Source of the DNA: G963662905 sp963676415 | GTDB taxonomy: Bacteria; Bacteroidota; Bacteroidia; Bacteroidales; WRLA01 | Direction of reading: 5' to 3' | Length of the DNA: 64,000 nt | NCBI GenBank assembly: GCA_963676415.1 | Contig: OY781097.1 | Coordinates: 2,170,001-2,234,000, forward strand | Part shown: positions 42,363-50,897 of the stretch, piece by piece | Layout of the letters: every line of letters begins with the position of its first letter | How positions within the stretch are numbered: the first letter of the stretch is position 1 | The notes under the pieces: generated by a model | Told to the model about the DNA's origin: nothing | Database searches by the model: none | Seen by the model: the letters and a program-made list of their open reading frames with translations, nothing else | Program-made: the position numbers and the translations under genes

Positions 42363-45341
42363 ATGCACAGCAACCACCCTTCAATTGACCAGTTGAAACA
42401 CCTGTTGAACGATACATCCTTTAACAGCCTGATGAAAAACAGGATCTATCAGGTTTTGTTGATTTCCAGCCGTTACGATGCCTTTATCATGGAAGATGAC
42501 GGGCGCATCGACGAACAGATTTTTAATGAATATGTAAGCCTGAACCTACGCTATCCCCCGCAGTTTATCCTGGCAAGTTCCAAAGAGAAAGCGTTGAGCA
42601 TCCTGCGTAGCGAAAAGATCGATCTGATTATTTCGATGCTCAATCCTGAAGATTCCGACACCTTCACTTTTGCAGAAGGTATTAAATTGCAATATCCTAC
42701 CATCCCGATTGTGGTTTTAACGCCTTTTAGCCGGGATGTCAGCCTTAAAATTGCGGGTAAAGACCTGAGTTCCATTGATTATGTGTTCTCCTGGTTGGGC
42801 GATTCCAGTATCCTGCTGGCCATCATCAAGCTGATTGAGGACAAGATGAATGTAGAGCATGATGTGGAAGAGATAGGCGTTCAGGTGATTATTCTCGTTG
42901 AAGATTCCATTCGTTTTTATTCCAGTTATCTGCCTAATATTTACCGCATCATTTTCCAGCAATCAAAAGCTTTTATGACCGAAGGCTTGAATGAACACCA
43001 GAAAATGCTCCGTATGCGCGGGCGGCCGAAAATTTTGCTGGCAACAAATTACGAAGAAGCGGAATCGCTTTACTGGAAATACAAGGAAAACCTTTTGGGT
43101 GTGATCTCCGATATTTCGTACAAACGCGATGGAAAAAGGGATACTGAAGCGGGGATTAAGCTGGCGCGCATGGTCAAGATTGATAATAAATATATGCCAT
43201 TTCTGCTGCAAAGCTCCGATGCCCATTTTGAATCACGGGCCAAGCAATTGAAAGTCGGCTTTATTCATAAGCATTCCAAAACACTTTCTATTGAGCTGCG
43301 TGCCTTTATAAAGAATTATTTTGCTTTTGGTGATTTTGTCTTTAATGATCCACATACCGGCCATGAAATAAACCGCGCTCAGGATTTGCAGGCTTTGCAA
43401 CAGAAGATTTTTGAAGTGCCGGATGCATCCCTGGAATATCATTTTGCACGCAACCATATGAGCAAGTGGCTTAACGCCAGGGCTTTGTTTCCTCTTGCTA
43501 AGGTTTTTAAAGCCATTCCTTTATCCAGTTTTGAAAATACGGACGATGCCCGGCGTTTTATGTTCGATGCAATCGGAAGTTTCAGGATGAATAAGGCGCG
43601 TGGGGTTATTGCTCAGTTTTATCGCGATCGTTACGATGAGTATTTGCTCTTCAGCAGGATCGGCGAGGGATCTCTAGGTGGAAAAGCACGTGGACTGGCA
43701 TTTCTCGATTCTATGATTAAACGCAATCCCGAATTGAACAATATCCCCGGGGTACAAATCAGTATTCCCCGCACCGTTGTGATCTCTACCGATGTTTTCG
43801 ATGAATTTATGGAGGAAAACAATCTCTACGATTTTGCGCTTTCCGATCATGAAGATGAAGAAGTGTTGAATCGTTTTGTGAAGGCACGCATGCCGTTTCG
43901 GATCCATGAAGACCTTTATACTTTCATAACCCATATCCAGGGGCCAATCGCCGTTCGTTCTTCAAGCCTTTTAGAGGATTCTCATTATCAGCCATTTGCG
44001 GGTATATACAGTACGTATATGGTGCCCAATACGCCCGGTGATGAGCGCAGGATGATGGAACAGCTCAGCAATGCCATCAAAAGCGTTTATGCCTCAGCAT
44101 TTTTCCACGACTCCAAGGCATATATGACGGCCACACGTAATGTAATCGATGAGGAAAAAATGGGCATTGTGCTCCAGGAAGTCTGTGGCTCGCAATATGA
44201 TGATTATTTCTATCCGAGCTTTAGCGGTGTGGCACGTTCCATTAATTTCTATCCCATTCCTCCCGAGAAGGCTGAAGACGGTATTGCAAATATCGCCCTC
44301 GGGCTGGGCAAGCATATTGTAGATGGCGGCGTTACGCTGCGTTTTTCACCTAAATTCCCAAAGAAAATCCTGCAACTTTCTGAACCTGATTTTGCTTTGA
44401 AGGAAACGCAAAAGGATTTCTATGCCCTCTCCTTGCAAAAAGACCGCTACCATCCCGATGTTGATGAATGTGTTAATTTGGAAAAACTTGACATTGCCAC
44501 AGCTCAAAAGCATAAAAGCTTGAAATTCATTGCCTCTACTTTCGATATGCAATCAGGAACAATTAAAGAGGGCAGTTTTGTAGAAGGAAAAAAGATCATC
44601 ACTTTTAATCATATCCTGAAACATAATGTATTCCCTTTGGCGGATATCCTGCAACGAATCCTGAGGATTGGGGCAGAAGAAATGAACAACCCCATCGAAA
44701 TAGAATTTGCCGTAAACCTGAATGTGCCAAAAGGGCAGCCGAAAATTTTCAGTATGTTGCAGATACGGCCTATCGTGAATACAACCAAAGGCGTATCGGC
44801 AGATGTACAGTCTGTAAAAGAAGAAGATACGCTGATAGCATCAAAATCAGCACTGGGGAATGGCATAATTACCAGCCTGTACGATTTTGTTTATATCAAA
44901 CCCGAAGTATTTGATGCAGCGCGCAATGTGGATGTTGTCCCTTTTGTCGATAAACTCAATGCTCGCTTCTTGGAGGAAAACAAAAACTATGTTTTGGTAG
45001 GTCCGGGACGTTGGGGCAGCAGTGATCCATGGTTGGGTATTCCTGTAAAATGGCCGCAAATATCAGCTGCACGGGTAATTGTTGAAAGCGGATTGGAAAA
45101 TTATCGGATTGATCCCAGTCAGGGAACACACTTTTTTCAAAACCTTACATCCTTCGGCGTGGGCTATTTTACAATCAATCCCTTTATACAAGATGGATTT
45201 TACGATTTGGATTTTTTGAATGCTCAGGAAGCGGTTTATGAAGATGAATACCTCCGTCATGTGCGTTTTGATGAACCCATCATCGTGAAAATTGATGGTG
45301 CAAAAAGTTTGGGCGTGGTTTTGAAGCCAGGGAAGAAGTAA
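42363..45341 (+). CDS. Two receiver-like domains fused to a PPDK/PEP-synthase ATP-grasp domain
   Basis: The 992-residue cytoplasmic protein has three parts. Residues about 28-160 are receiver-like but lack the acidic pair and acceptor aspartate. Residues about 172-330 are a second receiver that keeps the key residues: E180-D181, acceptor D250 (V-I-S-D-I-S-Y), S284 and K303. Residues about 428-960 match the pyruvate-phosphate-dikinase/PEP-synthase nucleotide-binding domain (G-E-G-S-L-G-G-K-A-R-G-L, I-A-V-R-S-S-S-L-L-E-D-S, V-G-P-G-R-W-G-S). The phosphohistidine swivel and PEP/pyruvate barrel are missing, so it is not a PEP synthase. It may be a kinase or phosphotransferase controlled by phosphorylation; partners are not visible. 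A TATCTTTA sequence near 42337 may be its promoter. Confidence 0.8.
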   Translation: MHSNHPSIDQLKHLLNDTSFNSLMKNRIYQVLLISSRYDAFIMEDDGRIDEQIFNEYVSLNLRYPPQFILASSKEKALSILRSEKIDLIISMLNPEDSDTFTFAEGIKLQYPTIPIVVLTPFSRDVSLKIAGKDLSSIDYVFSWLGDSSILLAIIKLIEDKMNVEHDVEEIGVQVIILVEDSIRFYSSYLPNIYRIIFQQSKAFMTEGLNEHQKMLRMRGRPKILLATNYEEAESLYWKYKENLLGVISDISYKRDGKRDTEAGIKLARMVKIDNKYMPFLLQSSDAHFESRAKQLKVGFIHKHSKTLSIELRAFIKNYFAFGDFVFNDPHTGHEINRAQDLQALQQKIFEVPDASLEYHFARNHMSKWLNARALFPLAKVFKAIPLSSFENTDDARRFMFDAIGSFRMNKARGVIAQFYRDRYDEYLLFSRIGEGSLGGKARGLAFLDSMIKRNPELNNIPGVQISIPRTVVISTDVFDEFMEENNLYDFALSDHEDEEVLNRFVKARMPFRIHEDLYTFITHIQGPIAVRSSSLLEDSHYQPFAGIYSTYMVPNTPGDERRMMEQLSNAIKSVYASAFFHDSKAYMTATRNVIDEEKMGIVLQEVCGSQYDDYFYPSFSGVARSINFYPIPPEKAEDGIANIALGLGKHIVDGGVTLRFSPKFPKKILQLSEPDFALKETQKDFYALSLQKDRYHPDVDECVNLEKLDIATAQKHKSLKFIASTFDMQSGTIKEGSFVEGKKIITFNHILKHNVFPLADILQRILRIGAEEMNNPIEIEFAVNLNVPKGQPKIFSMLQIRPIVNTTKGVSADVQSVKEEDTLIASKSALGNGIITSLYDFVYIKPEVFDAARNVDVVPFVDKLNARFLEENKNYVLVGPGRWGSSDPWLGIPVKWPQISAARVIVESGLENYRIDPSQGTHFFQNLTSFGVGYFTINPFIQDGFYDLDFLNAQEAVYEDEYLRHVRFDEPIIVKIDGAKSLGVVLKPGKK

Positions 45342-45520
45342 TCTAAATTACTGTTAAATAATTAATTATAGGTTATTTTAATTCCTCCTTCTCTCAGGCT
45401 TATAAATAGTTTTTTAGAAATCAGCAGATAAATACATTGTTTATTAATACTCGTTTATGAATGGATTTCTCCTCTGCCGGAGCTTCAGTATCGTCGAAAT
45501 GAATTTTTAATCAGTTGTTA

Positions 45521-45574
45521 AGGCAAAGGCAGCTTACGGTCACTGAGTGGAGTCGAAGTGCGCTGCCTTTGCCT
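45521..45574. repeat. Hairpin repeat carrying a TCACTGAGTGGAGTCGAAGTG core
   Basis: AGGCAAAGGCAGC (45521-45533) and its exact reverse complement (45562-45574) enclose 28 bases containing TCACTGAGTGGAGTCGAAGTG. A partial copy, TCGTCGAAATGAA, lies just upstream (45491-45503). The rest of the interval 45342-45638 has no gene. Confidence 0.75.
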
Positions 45575-45588
45575 CTTGAAAATAGGAA

Positions 45589-45609
45589 AAGCCCACTTTT
45601 TGTGAGCTT
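45589..45609 (-). terminator. Possible terminator for the ferritin-like gene
   Basis: AAGCCCAC (45589-45596) pairs with GTGAGCTT (45602-45609) with one mismatch; on the minus strand it leads into TTTTCC. It lies 30 bases past the stop codon. Confidence 0.4.
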
Positions 45610-45638
45610 CATGCTTGTAAATCAATTAGTAGGATAAA

Positions 45639-46145
45639 TTAAAACGGCCAAAACCGATTGTCATTCCAAATTTGTTCTTTTAATTCATCATTAAGCCTTT
45701 TTAGTGCTTCATGATGTCCCTTTTCCCAATCGGCAAGCATTTGGTATAAATCTTTTTCCAAAGGATCTTTTGCTTCAGCAGCCCGATCACTGTAAACTTT
45801 TACGGCACGGGTTTCAAAATCCATGGCCGAAGCTATTGCAGCGGCTTCAAAACTGGCTGCACCAACTTGCTTCTTGAATTCCCCGGATAAAACCTTCATC
45901 GCTACTTCTTCGTTCGGATCTTCTTCGTGTGCTTCCGATTTCAGGAACTCGTTATGTTGGGTGTAATGCTTAAACTGGCGCGAAAGAAACCGGATATGCT
46001 CATCCTCTTCTTCTGACATCATGCTGAAAATCTTCTTTGCTGCTTCACTTTTTGTGTTTTCAGCAACCTGACTGTAAAATGCTTTGCCCCTGCGCTCGAG
46101 CAAAATAGCTTCTTTTAAAATCTCAACGGCTTTGTTGTCTGTCAT
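45639..46145 (-). CDS. Ferritin-like / rubrerythrin-family protein
   Basis: The 168-residue, highly helical protein has two E-x-x-H type motifs of a diiron four-helix bundle: L-L-E-R-R-G-K-A-F-Y (E17) and S-E-E-E-D-E-H-I-R-F (H50) in the first half, then D-F-E-T-R-A-V-K-V-Y and D-W-E-K-G-H-H-E-A-L in the second. It has no C-terminal rubredoxin domain, so it is not a complete rubrerythrin. It resembles stand-alone ferritin-like proteins of anaerobes that act on peroxide or store iron. It is a single gene, cytoplasmic and divergent from guaB. Confidence 0.88.
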   Translation of the reverse strand: MTDNKAVEILKEAILLERRGKAFYSQVAENTKSEAAKKIFSMMSEEEDEHIRFLSRQFKHYTQHNEFLKSEAHEEDPNEEVAMKVLSGEFKKQVGAASFEAAAIASAMDFETRAVKVYSDRAAEAKDPLEKDLYQMLADWEKGHHEALKRLNDELKEQIWNDNRFWPF

Positions 46146-46390
46146 AATGTTAGGGTTTTAATTGTAATTGGTGAAATTCAATTCGTTTTTAAGAATATAG
46201 TTTACATCTTTCTAAACAGTTCAACAGCCAAATAGTTTATCCGCGCATATAAAGTATATTTAAGGCTTTGTTAAAAAATGTGAATACTGGGCTTTTTGGT
46301 TGTGTAAGTTATTATTTTGCAAGGCTTTAGTGTTGTTGGTGGCTTAAAATCAAAATCCGGTTGAGTTTTCGGATAAACGCCTATTTTTTA

Positions 46391-46398
46391 TACATTTG
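46391..46398 (+). promoter_or_regulatory. TACATTTG promoter box for the guaB operon
   Basis: An exact TAnnTTTG followed by CA, 20 bases before the guaB ATG. The TTTT at 46366-46369, 21 bases upstream, is the best -33 candidate. The region 46146-46390 holds nothing else recognisable. Confidence 0.6.
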
Positions 46399-46418
46399 CA
46401 GCTAAAATTTTTGATAAT

Positions 46419-47888
46419 ATGTCATTTGCAACGAATAAAATTACCGGAGAAGGGCTAACCTACGACGACGTACTGCTTTTGCCCGCATATTCAGAAGTGC
46501 TGCCGCGCGATGTTGATACTTCAACCATGTTTTCACGGAATATAAATTTACGTATTCCTGTTGTTTCCGCTGCTATGGACACAGTAACCGAATCCCCTAT
46601 GGCAATTGCTATTGCAAGGGCAGGCGGTATTGGCGTCCTGCACAAAAATATGTCGATCGAGGCTCAGGCTAATCATGTAACCAAAGTAAAACGCGCCGAA
46701 AACGGTATGATCATCGATCCGGTTACACTGGAAGAAGATGCGCTTGTTGAAGATGCATTGGCAATTATGGCCGAATATAAAATCGGAGGGATTCCGGTTG
46801 TGAATGAAAATAAGATCCTTACCGGGATTATCACAAACCGCGATTTGCGTTTCGAAAGGAATATCCACCGGCCTATCGCCGAAATCATGACACGAGAGGT
46901 GATCACAACTCATGAATTTGTGAACTTTGAAAAAGCAACGGACATATTGCAAAAACACCGTATCGAAAAACTTCCAGTTGTTGATAAAGGCAATAAATTA
47001 ATTGGTCTGATCACCTATCGCGATATCATCAAACTTAAGGAAAGCCCGCATGCCTGCAAAGACGACAAAGGCCGTTTGCGTGTTGCTGCTGCTGTTGGTG
47101 TTACTGCTGATACGCCCGAGCGCATGGAAGCCCTTGTTGCTGCTGGAGTCGATGCAATTATTATCGATACGGCACATGGACATTCCAGAGGTGTTATTGA
47201 AATGGCGGCCATGATGAAGAAGCGTTTCAGTGGCGTTGATCTGGTGGTGGGAAATATCGCTACTGCTGGTGCAGCTCGCGCCCTGGTAGATGCAGGTGTA
47301 GATGCCGTTAAAGTGGGAATTGGCCCCGGATCGATATGTACTACCCGGGTTATTGCAGGAATTGGCGTGCCGCAACTATCGGCAGTTATGAATGTCGCCG
47401 AAGCACTCGAAGGCACCGGTATTCCGATCATTGCTGATGGCGGTATCCGTTATACCGGTGATATCGTGAAAGCAATTGCCGGTGGGGCACACTCCATTAT
47501 GGCCGGTTCCCTTTTTGCCGGCGTGGAAGAAAGCCCCGGTGAAACCATTATTTTCGACGGAAGAAAATACAAAACATATCGCGGAATGGGCTCGCTCGAT
47601 GCCATGCAAAAAGGTTCTAAAGACCGCTATTTCCAAGATGTGGAAGATGATATCAAAAAACTCGTTCCCGAAGGAATCGTTGGCCGTGTTCCTTTCAAGG
47701 GGTCGCTCAACGAGGTAGTACACCAAATGGTCGGCGGCCTGCGTGCCGGAATGGGTTATACCGGATCGGCCAATATAGATGAACTCAGAACCAAACAGTT
47801 TACGCGTATTACAGCCGCCGGTATTGCCGAAAGCCATCCGCATGATATCACGATCACACGCGAATCACCAAACTACAGCAGAAAATAG
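46419..47888 (+). CDS. guaB: Inosine-5'-monophosphate dehydrogenase
   Basis: The 489-residue enzyme has the standard length and order: N-terminal G-L-T-Y-D-D-V-L-L-L-P (residues 12-22), a two-CBS insert (about 95-205), and the barrel with G-I-G-P-G-S-I-C-T-T-R, where C307 is the catalytic cysteine. Also present are I-A-D-G-G-I-R-Y-T-G-D, Y-R-G-M-G-S-L-D-A-M and the E-G-I-V-G-R-V-P flap. It oxidises IMP to XMP with NAD+, the committed step of GMP synthesis, in the cytoplasm. A folding-factor gene begins 25 bases later with no terminator between, so it heads a long operon. Confidence 0.97.
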   Translation: MSFATNKITGEGLTYDDVLLLPAYSEVLPRDVDTSTMFSRNINLRIPVVSAAMDTVTESPMAIAIARAGGIGVLHKNMSIEAQANHVTKVKRAENGMIIDPVTLEEDALVEDALAIMAEYKIGGIPVVNENKILTGIITNRDLRFERNIHRPIAEIMTREVITTHEFVNFEKATDILQKHRIEKLPVVDKGNKLIGLITYRDIIKLKESPHACKDDKGRLRVAAAVGVTADTPERMEALVAAGVDAIIIDTAHGHSRGVIEMAAMMKKRFSGVDLVVGNIATAGAARALVDAGVDAVKVGIGPGSICTTRVIAGIGVPQLSAVMNVAEALEGTGIPIIADGGIRYTGDIVKAIAGGAHSIMAGSLFAGVEESPGETIIFDGRKYKTYRGMGSLDAMQKGSKDRYFQDVEDDIKKLVPEGIVGRVPFKGSLNEVVHQMVGGLRAGMGYTGSANIDELRTKQFTRITAAGIAESHPHDITITRESPNYSRK

Positions 47889-47913
47889 ATTAGAAAATAA
47901 CAAATAATTGAAA

Positions 47914-49962
47914 ATGAATAACTTCAGAAGTATCTTATCTTTTCTTACGATGATCGCACTGGTAGCCCAGATGGGTATCAGTCCGCTTTTTGCACAAGAG
48001 AACCAGGCAAAAAAATACCTGAACGATAACCGTGTTTTGATGAATATCGGTGGCGACGAAGTGACCGTAGCCGAATTTATGAACGTGTATCTCAAAAACA
48101 ATGTAAACAGCCAGGTGGTCGATAAAAAAACCATAGATGAATACCTCGACCTATACATTAATTTTAAGCTTAAAGTTCGCGATGCGGAAAACCGGGGAAT
48201 GGATACCCTGACGAAATTCACCGAAGAACTTTTAGGTTACCGCGAGCAATTGGCACAGCCTTATTTTGTTGATGAAAGCATTACCGAAGAGCTTGTTGCA
48301 GAAGCTTATGAACGTATGCAGGAAGATGTCCGTGCAAGTCATATCCTCATGAAACTCGATAAAAATGCTTTGCCCGAAGATACGGCCCGTGTTTATAAAA
48401 AAATGATGAAAATCCGCAAACGGATCATGAATGGCGAGGATTTTAATGATGTGGCCGTGGAGGTCTCGGAAGACCCCAGCGCTCAGGACCGTTCAGCACA
48501 GGGAAACCATCCGGCCCTTAAAGGAAACCGTGGCGATTTGGGGTTTTTTACTGTTTTTAATATGGTTTATCCTTTCGAATCCGCTGCATATAATCTGGAA
48601 GTGGATGAAGTGAGCATGCCTGTACGCTCCGATTTCGGCTACCACCTGATTAAAACAACAGGGAAATATCCTGCACTCGGAACCATTCAGGTAGCGCATA
48701 TCTATTTCAGGATTACTCCGGGCTTCTCCGAAGACGACATCAAGGAAGTGGAAAACAAAGCAAACGCAGCTTATGAAGAATTGCTTGCCGGTGCCAATTG
48801 GGAGGAAACCGTTAAAAAATATTCCGACGACCGCGCCTCAAAAGTGAACAAGGGACTGTTGCCGAAATTTGGTGTGAACCGAATGGTCCCCGAATTTATT
48901 GAGGCAATACGCGTGCTGGATACCGGAGAATTCAGTAAGCCAGTGCGTACCAATTATGGAATACATATCATTAAACTTGTGGAACGCGACGAAATCGGCA
49001 GCTTCGACCAAGAAGAAAAGAAAATACGTCAAAAGCTTAAACGTGATTCACGCGGACAGCTTAGCAAAGGAGCGATCATTGCGCGTATTAAAAAAGAATA
49101 CGGCATCATAGAAAATTTTAAAGCCCTGCAACCTTTTTACAAGCTTGTGGACAGCAGTATTTTTATGGCAAAATGGGATCCGGCAAAAGCCGATGGTATG
49201 GAAGAAGTCCTCTTTAGCCTTGCTGATAAAGATTTTACACAGGCCGATTTTGCGCAGTATCTTGCCGATGAGCAAAGTACGCGCCGTCCAGAAGAAATCC
49301 CGGCATATGTAAATGCGCAGTATTATAAGTTTGTTGATGAAAGCTGCCGCGATTATGAAGATAAACAGCTCGAGAAAAAATATCCCGAATTCCGTCTGCT
49401 CGTAAAAGAATACCGCGATGGCATCCTGCTTTTCGACCTTACCGATGAAATCGTTTGGAGCAAAGCCATTAAAGATACTACCGGCCTGCGTGATTTTCAT
49501 AAAAAACATGAAGATGATTATATGTGGAAAGACCGCAAGGAAATAAGTGTTTTTGAAATAGACAGCCTTCCCAATGGCAAAGCCATGGACAAACTGGTTA
49601 GAAAGCTGAACAAGAGCCTCAAAAAGCTGGCCTCTGACGATCAGCTTAAAGCCATGCTCAATGCCGATACCAATATTGTTTATAAGTATGAAAAAGGCAA
49701 ATACGAGCAGGGCGTAAACGAATTTGCCGACATGATGGATGCAGCCGGAGCGCTTCCGCATTCACGCTTAGACAGCAAACCGGGCGGCATCCGTATTGTA
49801 CGCCTGCTCGGTGTATTGGCTCCACAACCAAAAGCCCTGTACCAAGCCCGCGGGATCATCACTGCCGACTACCAGAATTATCTGGAAAAGGAATGGGTGA
49901 AAGAACTGCGTGAGAAATACAGCGTTGATGTGGATTCAAAGGTGATGCAAACATTAAAATAA
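47914..49962 (+). CDS. Exported peptidyl-prolyl isomerase with two parvulin domains
   Basis: The start is the ATG at 47914 (a TTG two codons earlier is unlikely). A signal peptide ends L-F-A-Q. The 682-residue protein has a SurA-type N-terminal helical region (N-I-G-G-D-E-V-T-V-A-E-F) and a first parvulin domain (about 135-265: V-R-A-S-H-I-L-M-K, G-D-L-G-F-F-T, F-G-Y-H-L-I-K). A second follows (about 265-370: I-Q-V-A-H-I-Y, G-L-L-P-K-F-G, N-Y-G-I-H-I-I-K), then a long C-terminal extension of about 300 residues without clear parvulin signs. It is expected to act in the periplasm on outer-membrane proteins. It is the first of three consecutive folding factors (gaps of 45 and 11 bases). Confidence 0.9.
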   Translation: MNNFRSILSFLTMIALVAQMGISPLFAQENQAKKYLNDNRVLMNIGGDEVTVAEFMNVYLKNNVNSQVVDKKTIDEYLDLYINFKLKVRDAENRGMDTLTKFTEELLGYREQLAQPYFVDESITEELVAEAYERMQEDVRASHILMKLDKNALPEDTARVYKKMMKIRKRIMNGEDFNDVAVEVSEDPSAQDRSAQGNHPALKGNRGDLGFFTVFNMVYPFESAAYNLEVDEVSMPVRSDFGYHLIKTTGKYPALGTIQVAHIYFRITPGFSEDDIKEVENKANAAYEELLAGANWEETVKKYSDDRASKVNKGLLPKFGVNRMVPEFIEAIRVLDTGEFSKPVRTNYGIHIIKLVERDEIGSFDQEEKKIRQKLKRDSRGQLSKGAIIARIKKEYGIIENFKALQPFYKLVDSSIFMAKWDPAKADGMEEVLFSLADKDFTQADFAQYLADEQSTRRPEEIPAYVNAQYYKFVDESCRDYEDKQLEKKYPEFRLLVKEYRDGILLFDLTDEIVWSKAIKDTTGLRDFHKKHEDDYMWKDRKEISVFEIDSLPNGKAMDKLVRKLNKSLKKLASDDQLKAMLNADTNIVYKYEKGKYEQGVNEFADMMDAAGALPHSRLDSKPGGIRIVRLLGVLAPQPKALYQARGIITADYQNYLEKEWVKELREKYSVDVDSKVMQTLK

Positions 49963-50007
49963 AAATACTTTGCCGGCGTTTTTTCGCTAAGGCTTTATTC
50001 AAAATTC

Positions 50008-50886
50008 ATGATAAACAAAGCATTTGGCTTTTTTTTCCAGATTTTCTTGCCGGGATTAATCCTCATGGGCCTGCTGAGTTCATGCGATCAGCTGAAATTT
50101 AACCAGCCGGTCAGGGAGAATGTTTTGGCGCGGGCTGGCAGCAAATATCTTTATGAGTCGGATGTAATCAGCCTTGTGCCTAAGGGAACATCTGCCGAAG
50201 ACAGCCTCAGCATTGTGCGTACCTACATCAATAATTGGGTGCGCAATCAGCTTGTTGTGCAAAAAGCCGAAAGTCAGTTGTCGGACGATCAAACATCTTT
50301 CGAACAGCAACTGGAAGAATACCGTAATTCTTTGCTGGTGTACCATTATCAAACCCGATTGCTCGAACAAGAACTGGATACGCTGGTAACGGAAATGGAA
50401 ATTGAGCAGTATTACAATGAAAACAAGAGCAATTTCGAGCTCAAAGATCATATTGTAAAATTGGCTTTTTGTAAAATGATGGAAGATTCGGTTAAGCCGA
50501 TCCGCGAGATGCGCAAAATCTTAAAAGCAGATTCACTTGATGTGGAAGCTTTTGAGAAATATGCAGCCCATCATGCCGTCGAGTTTTTTTATGAATTGGA
50601 TAACTGGCTCTATTTTTCCAATATCCAAATGATGCTGCCTTTGCAAACATTTGATCAGGAACATTATCTGCGCAACAATAATTATATTGAAATAAAAGAT
50701 GCGCCCCTTGTTTACCTGATACGCTTTTTCGATTATGAAATCAAAGATGGCATCAGCCCGCTTAGCCTCGAAACCGATAATATCCGAAATGTGATTATCA
50801 ACAAAAGAAAGGTGCAGTTTATAAAAAAATTGCAGCAGGATATTTTTAACGAGGCGGTGCAAAAGAATGAAATAGAAATATATTAA
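50008..50886 (+). CDS. SurA-N-like lipoprotein (folding-factor homolog without a parvulin core)
   Basis: The 292-residue protein has a lipoprotein signal (L-L-S-S-C), so it should be membrane-anchored. The region R-E-N-V-L-A-R-A-G-S-K-Y-L-Y-E-S-D-V resembles the start of SurA/PrsA chaperones, followed by a helical Y-I-N-N-W-V-R-N-Q-L-V-V-Q-K-A-E segment. The middle part (about 145-260) lacks the G-D-L-G and G-x-H-I motifs of an active parvulin, so it may be a pure chaperone. It sits between two real parvulin genes in a tight operon. Confidence 0.75.
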   Translation: MINKAFGFFFQIFLPGLILMGLLSSCDQLKFNQPVRENVLARAGSKYLYESDVISLVPKGTSAEDSLSIVRTYINNWVRNQLVVQKAESQLSDDQTSFEQQLEEYRNSLLVYHYQTRLLEQELDTLVTEMEIEQYYNENKSNFELKDHIVKLAFCKMMEDSVKPIREMRKILKADSLDVEAFEKYAAHHAVEFFYELDNWLYFSNIQMMLPLQTFDQEHYLRNNNYIEIKDAPLVYLIRFFDYEIKDGISPLSLETDNIRNVIINKRKVQFIKKLQQDIFNEAVQKNEIEIY

Positions 50887-50897
50887 TACGATTTTCA

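Noticed and set aside
42363..45341. Annotation as PEP synthase or pyruvate phosphate dikinase
   Set aside because: The phosphohistidine swivel and the PEP/pyruvate barrel are absent, and half of the protein is receiver-like.
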